Source: Trichomonas tenax
Taxonomy: Eukaryota; Parabasalia; Trichomonadida; Trichomonadidae
Reading direction: 5' to 3'
Assembly: GCA_023091735.1 (NCBI GenBank)
Contig: JALKBU010000589.1
Span: 1-31,768, forward strand
Length of the DNA stretch: 31,768 nucleotides
Positions 27,701 through 31,768 of the stretch are shown piece by piece (the stretch's first letter is position 1; each line of letters begins with the position of its first letter). The position numbers and the translations under genes were made by a program. The notes under the pieces were generated by a model. It did not search any database, was not told the DNA's origin, and worked only from the letters and a program-made list of their open reading frames with translations.

Positions 27701-28999
27701 ATGTCTGGAATCATTGTTAAGCCATTCCGCGGCTATATACCACCAGCCGACAAGATGAGCGACGTCATCGCCCCACCGTATGATGTTGTCACACGTGAGG
27801 AAGCCGCAAAGATGGGCAAGGAGCGTCCACAGTGCGTTATCCACATCAACAGACCAGAAATCGCATTCCCAGGAGTCAAAGAAACAGATGACTGCGTCTA
27901 CCAGAAGGGTGCTGAACTCCTTCAGAAGTGGATCCACGACCAGCTCCTTATCCGCGCTGATAAGCCAGGTTTCTATGCTTACCGTGCTAAGCTCGGTGGA
28001 CACTCTCAGGTTGGCCTTTACTCTCTTTTCTCTTGCGAGCAGTACAATGAAGGTCTCATCAAGAAGCACGAGCAGACACGTAAGGCACCAGAGGAGGACC
28101 GCACAAAGACAGTTAGAATCCAGAATGCTAACGTTGGCTCCGTTTTCCTCGCTTATCGTGGTGCTAATCACACAGAGCTTCGTGATTATGTCAAGAAGCT
28201 CGTTGAGAGACCAGCTGACCGTGTTGCACACCTCGACTTCGATAACACAGACCATGAATTGTGGTTCATCGATGAAGAGGAGAAGGTTAAGAAGATTCAG
28301 GAATTATTCGCTCAAGTTCCTCATGTTTACATCGCTGATGGCCACCACCGTGCTGCCTCAGCTTGCAACGTCTGGAAGGAGCGCAAGGAAGCTGCTGGTG
28401 AGAACTACACAGGCAAAGAACCATTCTGCTACTTCATGGCTTGCATCTTCTCCGATGATGAGCTCTGCGTCATTGACTACAACCGTGTCATCAAGCAGAA
28501 CAAGCTTCCACAGGAGGAGCTCTTCAAGAAGCTCGAGGAACATGGCTTCAAGATCACACCAATGACAGGTGAAGAGAAGCCACAGACACCAGACTTCCTT
28601 CCAGCTCACTATGCACGCCCAACAGAGCACAAGGTCTTCTCCTTGTTCATCCACGGCAAGTGGTATCGCATGGAGTTCACAGCTAAGGCCCTCTCCGAGT
28701 CTGCTGCTGACAACATCGATTCCAAGATCCTCACAGACTTCTGCCTCACCCCAATCTTCGACATCGTCGATCTCCGCAATGATCCAAGAATCAAGTTCAT
28801 CGGCGGCACACGTGGTCTCCAGGCCCTCGAAGAAGCCGCTAAAACAGACGATTGCCTCGCTATCGCCGTCCCACCAGTCGAGATGACACAGCTTTTTGAT
28901 GTCTCTGATGAAGGAAAGATGATGCCGCCGAAGTCGACATGGTTTGTCCCGAAGCTTGCTGATTCCATGGTCATCCGCATGATTGAGGGTGATGAGTAA
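27701..28999 (+). CDS. DUF1015-family protein, highly codon-biased
   Basis: A 432-residue soluble protein matching bacterial/archaeal DUF1015: IVKPFRGYIPP near the start, VIAPPYDVVTREEA (22-35), YRAKLGGHSQVGLYSLFS, HEQTRKAPEEDRTKTV, VYIADGHHRAASA (about 209-221) and a C-terminal SKILTDFCLTPIFDIVDLRN, DPRIKFIGGTRGLQ and AIAVPPVEMTQLFDVSDEGK. The ADGHHR block is the most conserved of the family and may be catalytic or ligand-binding; the reaction is not established. The family is mainly prokaryotic, so ancient transfer into the trichomonad lineage is a fair inference. Codon use is strongly C-ending and GC-rich, like H3/H4 and unlike other genes here, which points to high expression rather than recent arrival. 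Overlapping long frames on either strand are shadows of this bias. Confidence 0.9.
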   Translation: MSGIIVKPFRGYIPPADKMSDVIAPPYDVVTREEAAKMGKERPQCVIHINRPEIAFPGVKETDDCVYQKGAELLQKWIHDQLLIRADKPGFYAYRAKLGGHSQVGLYSLFSCEQYNEGLIKKHEQTRKAPEEDRTKTVRIQNANVGSVFLAYRGANHTELRDYVKKLVERPADRVAHLDFDNTDHELWFIDEEEKVKKIQELFAQVPHVYIADGHHRAASACNVWKERKEAAGENYTGKEPFCYFMACIFSDDELCVIDYNRVIKQNKLPQEELFKKLEEHGFKITPMTGEEKPQTPDFLPAHYARPTEHKVFSLFIHGKWYRMEFTAKALSESAADNIDSKILTDFCLTPIFDIVDLRNDPRIKFIGGTRGLQALEEAAKTDDCLAIAVPPVEMTQLFDVSDEGKMMPPKSTWFVPKLADSMVIRMIEGDE

Positions 29000-29633
29000 G
29001 TTTTTTTTACATAAAATATAGGTTGCAATATTATTTTGGTAAATTATTTTAATCTAACCTAAATGCTGCCATCAATGCCTCTGACACACATTATATGTGT
29101 TAATAAATTGTTCAGTTAAAAGGAATATCATTTAAATATCTTTGTTACTTGATAGTTTGGAGTCAAACTCTGATTTTAAGTTTTGTTAGTATAGTAAAGT
29201 AATTTCATTAATTTTTAATTTTAAAATTTAAAAGATTGATTATAATTGAGAAATTTGGGAATAATATAAATTCTTTGGCAAAATTAATTTTATTCTTTAG
29301 TAAAACTTCATTTTGCATTAATTCGTTTCTAAATAGCTCAGAGGGAGCTGTTTAAAAAATCATCAGAAAATTCCCTTGATGTTGAATGTATTCATTTTTT
29401 AGTATATTTTTTAATAAGGAAAGCTTTCATCTTATAGAGTTTGATGGACCTCGTGAATTCATAAATGAAATATAGATCAAATCTACGTAATCCAATAATA
29501 AAAATATTCCTGAATTAATGCATCTAACAAAAAACAAAACATTTAGAACAACATTTATTCAAAACGGAAAGGTATTAAACGGGTACAAACAATATACTTA
29601 AAATCCGAGGATTTGAAAAAGAAAATATTGAAA
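29000..29633. other. intergenic between two convergent genes, nothing evident
   Basis: AT-rich 3' flanks of the DUF1015 gene and the membrane-anchored protein. I find no gene, repeat or structured RNA in it. Confidence 0.5.
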
Positions 29634-30110
29634 TTATTTGGATTTCGAAGCGTCAGATTCTGTAGGTGGTGGATTCTTGAAATTATAGTTGTTTGTGCTG
29701 CTATTTCCAATAGAAACAGGCAAATAACTAAAACCTGAAGGTTTGATTGCTAAATTTTTGTTTGGAGGCAAAGGAGGAAACCATTTTGGATATTCCGGCT
29801 CTTTCTTTGATGCTGTGTTGCGTTTTTCGATAGTTTCTTTAAGTAATTGAAATTCTTTTTGTGAAGGTCTCGAAATTACTTTAGGAATTTCCATATTTGG
29901 CTGAATAATCGGTTTAATGTTCTTAGCGGAGTCTGTTTTTCTTCTTATTGTTGATGTTCCTGGGAAAGGTTTTGGCGCTGCTTTTTGTTCTTTCGGTTTT
30001 TTGTAAAATATGTAGTCAGTAATCGCGTTGATGAGCATATTCAGTGCTCCCGAACTCAACATAAGGAAAACGAACAATATAACAACAGCAGCAATTAAAA
30101 CTTCAGACAT
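29634..30110 (-). CDS. small single-pass membrane protein, unknown
   Basis: A 158-residue protein starting MSEVLIAAVVILFVFLMLSS, an N-terminal membrane span (about 4-26), followed by a basic segment (DYIFYKKPKEQKAAPKPFPG) and a Pro/Ser/Lys-rich, mostly disordered tail. In it are a short helix (SQKEFQLLKETIEKRN) and PPLPPNKN. The topology suggests a signal-anchor protein with a long cytosolic tail; PPLPP could bind SH3-, WW- or EVH1-like domains, but this is inference. The start is ATG 30110, not the TTG at 30173: TTTACATGTCAAATTATATTA lies directly before it, with TCAAATT as a possible initiator and the recurrent TTTACATGTCAA word. It is not recognised as a known family. Confidence 0.55.
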   Translation of the reverse strand: MSEVLIAAVVILFVFLMLSSGALNMLINAITDYIFYKKPKEQKAAPKPFPGTSTIRRKTDSAKNIKPIIQPNMEIPKVISRPSQKEFQLLKETIEKRNTASKKEPEYPKWFPPLPPNKNLAIKPSGFSYLPVSIGNSSTNNYNFKNPPPTESDASKSK

Positions 30111-30388
30111 TAATATAATTTGACATGTAAAATTTACACGCCAAAAATTCAAAAAATAATCGTCATTTATCAAATGGTAAAGATAAAAATTATTTGAAGT
30201 AAAATTTAAAAGCTACATTTTGAAGAACATCTATTTCCTTAAAATTATCTTGAAAATATTGAGAAGATATTCAATTATTGTGAGAAAATCAAAAAAAGCC
30301 AGTGGCGGGACGAGTAAAAGTTTATTCTCATATTATTCAAAATGTTGGAACGGTGTTGCGCTGTCACTTTTGGTGACTGTGGGATTAT

Positions 30389-31550
30389 TTATTGTTCTTC
30401 ATTTCTGAGATTACCGATTTCTTCATCAGTAACTTCATTGTGTTCTCCTCTGATTGGAATGTTGTTAAAAATACATAATGATGAAGTTATGGCGGAAATC
30501 GACATTTTTCTGATTGTCGACCTCATCTTCTTCGATATTTCCTTCCTCACTCCAATAAACTTCATCAGATGCTTTGCACATTTCTTGTAGTAGATACCAA
30601 ACGAGCTGATGACTACTGGGAAGAGATATGCTTTCATCCTCAGCCTTGTTTCGCATTGGTTTCGAAGATCAGCATACTTTGCATCTTTGTCTCTCCATTG
30701 TCTGATATGTCGTCGTATGGGCAAGTTACGTCGTCTATCCAGATTTTGGACTCGTTGTGGATGATGATGTCGGGCTTGAGTCTCGCTAACTCGCCCTGGA
30801 TTGCTGGCTTGTTTGGAATGGATACAGTTAAGTTAAACTTAACTGTGTATCCAGCGAAAGCATGAACAGCCTCCTTTGCAATGATATCGACGATATTATT
30901 GTGTCGAATCATCATTTGTGTGAAAGCATTGCGGCAGGAGTTGATGCGAAGCTTCAGCGAATTTTCTTTCCCTTTACCGCAATAAGGGCAGTGAGGTCCT
31001 GTGTTCTCTGGCGGGCCTTTGTGGGAATGAAGATATCCATTATACAGCGCGTTGCATCTTGCACTTAGTGCGAATTTGACCTTGTCGCTGACTCTATTGG
31101 AATAGTTTCCAACGATAGCATTGCAGTCTTTGTTGTCTTTGAGATTCAGGAAAGCTGTGTCCGTGAACAGGAAGCTCAAGTATTTTGTTCATGCTATGTT
31201 CACTTTCACGCATCATGATTGCTTTTGTGACTGCTTTGGAGTCTGAGATTGGTGTTTCATCGTCGATCTTGAGTATTGCTTTGTTGTCGCAGTAGACTAT
31301 TTTGAATTTTAGCTTGTATGATGCGATTCCTCCTCTCTCGGGCATCAGTTCTCCTTCTGGTGTTGTTTCCCAGTCGAGGAATCAGGAGTCGTTGGATGCA
31401 TTAATGCCTCGTTTGTTCCTCTCTTCTTGTGAATTCTTTCATTAACAGTGCTGTTTGGGGGTTTGGGCTGTTCAGCATGTTGATGAATGTCTTCACTTTC
31501 AGAGCGAGTGCCCTCTGATGTGTGGGCTGGATGAACAACATTTTCTTCAT
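30389..31550 (-). mobile_element. decayed C-terminal end of a non-LTR-type retroelement
   Basis: Read on the minus strand the pieces line up as one broken protein: a leader (about 31550-31400), then SYKLKFKIVYCDNKAILKID (frame 31345-31094), a frameshift near 31180, then FLFTDTAFLNLKDNKDCNAI, NTGPHCPYCGKGKENSLKLR, INSCRNAFTQMMIRHNNIVD, and ARLKPDIIIHNESKIWIDDV followed by TCPYDD (31179-30640), a second frameshift near 30700, and ETRLRMKAYLFPVVISSFGI to 30389. This is the reverse-transcriptase C-terminus of retroelements with a restriction-like endonuclease: CxxC...C...RH zinc knuckle, then PD...D. The knuckle's usual His is replaced (LRINSC) and a TGA lies near 31383. The polymerase core is absent, as in a 5'-truncated copy. 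GC content is higher than in the flanks. Confidence 0.55.
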
Positions 31551-31560
31551 TTCATTTTAA

Positions 31561-31768
31561 TTATAGCATAATAAAAATATTCAAAACTTTACAACAGCAA
31601 CTTTGAATGATCTTTCAATTATTGTCTTAATACCTTTAGAAGGGCAGTATTTTTCCTTCTGCGGTGTAGTCCCGCGACCTTCATAACTTTTTATCTGATC
31701 AATATTTTTTCGATTTGAAAGTACTTTCATGTACATATTGATAGTTGTCTATCCAGTGGTATAAGTGG
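31561..31768 (-). pseudogene. possible 3' end of a further gene, frameshifted
   Basis: On the minus strand, from the window edge, one frame reads HLYHWIDNYQYVHESTFKSK then a stop near 31698. The adjacent frame carries IDQIKSYEGRGTTPQKEKYC and PSKGIKTIIERSFKVAVVKF to a TGA at about 31588. Both look like protein. It may be the end of a gene beyond the window or an upstream part of the retroelement. Not recognised. Confidence 0.3.

Noticed and set aside
27674..28255. 193-codon antisense frame opposite the DUF1015 gene
   Set aside because: It is a by-product of strong C-ending codon bias; its translation has no domain character, and the sense frame matches a family over its whole length.

Overview
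The window reads as nuclear DNA of a parabasalid protist, most likely a trichomonad (Trichomonas or Tritrichomonas). It is AT-rich, its genes are intronless and closely packed, histones H3 and H4 sit head to head, and several starts lie just behind a TCA(+1)-type initiator (for example TCACTTTC directly before the DUF1015 gene's ATG). The canonical eukaryotic H3 and H4, a PHD finger, an FG nucleoporin and a tRNA-Ala with a pol III T-run exclude a prokaryote. The species is inferred from style, not from a sequence match.

Layout. 1-3.2 kb: 3' part of an FG nucleoporin, a GT47 (exostosin-like) glycosyltransferase, then a broken beta-helix surface-type gene. 3.4-6.6 kb: a large coiled-coil protein (-). 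7.4-8.3 kb: divergent H4(-)/H3(+) with a compact shared promoter. 9.2-10.2 kb: a beta-sandwich/Ig-like protein. 10.4-11.9 kb: GH47 alpha-mannosidase (-). 12.3-14.2 kb: a PHD-finger protein, an Nse4-like kleisin with one frameshift, and a tiny broken reading frame. 14.9-16.4 kb: a protein O-mannosyltransferase without MIR domains. 16.5-21.5 kb: an accessory block of beta-helix paralogues, one split by a 997-bp TA-flanked inverted-repeat element, with tRNA-Ala(AGC) and short repeats. 22.8-25.8 kb: a type II membrane glycosyltransferase-like protein and a Gryzun/TRAPP-like protein sharing a duplicated promoter region. 26.4-27.2 kb: a decayed reading frame. 27.7-29 kb: a highly codon-biased DUF1015 gene. 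29.6-30.1 kb: a small membrane-anchored protein. 30.4-31.6 kb: the decayed C-terminal end of a non-LTR-type retroelement.

Working together: GH47, PMT, GT47 and the second glycosyltransferase-like protein all act, or are expected to act, in the secretory pathway on surface glycoconjugates; Gryzun/TRAPP proteins belong to the same traffic route. H3/H4, PHD and Nse4 concern chromatin. These are dispersed neighbours, not an operon. The accessory stretches are rich in fossil genes: frames with coding character broken by a few stops or shifts.

I did not find a clearly new multi-gene system. The best leads are the TA-inserted terminal-inverted-repeat element with its paralogue as a built-in 'empty' reference, the retroelement tail, the frameshifted Nse4, and the duplicated bidirectional promoter.
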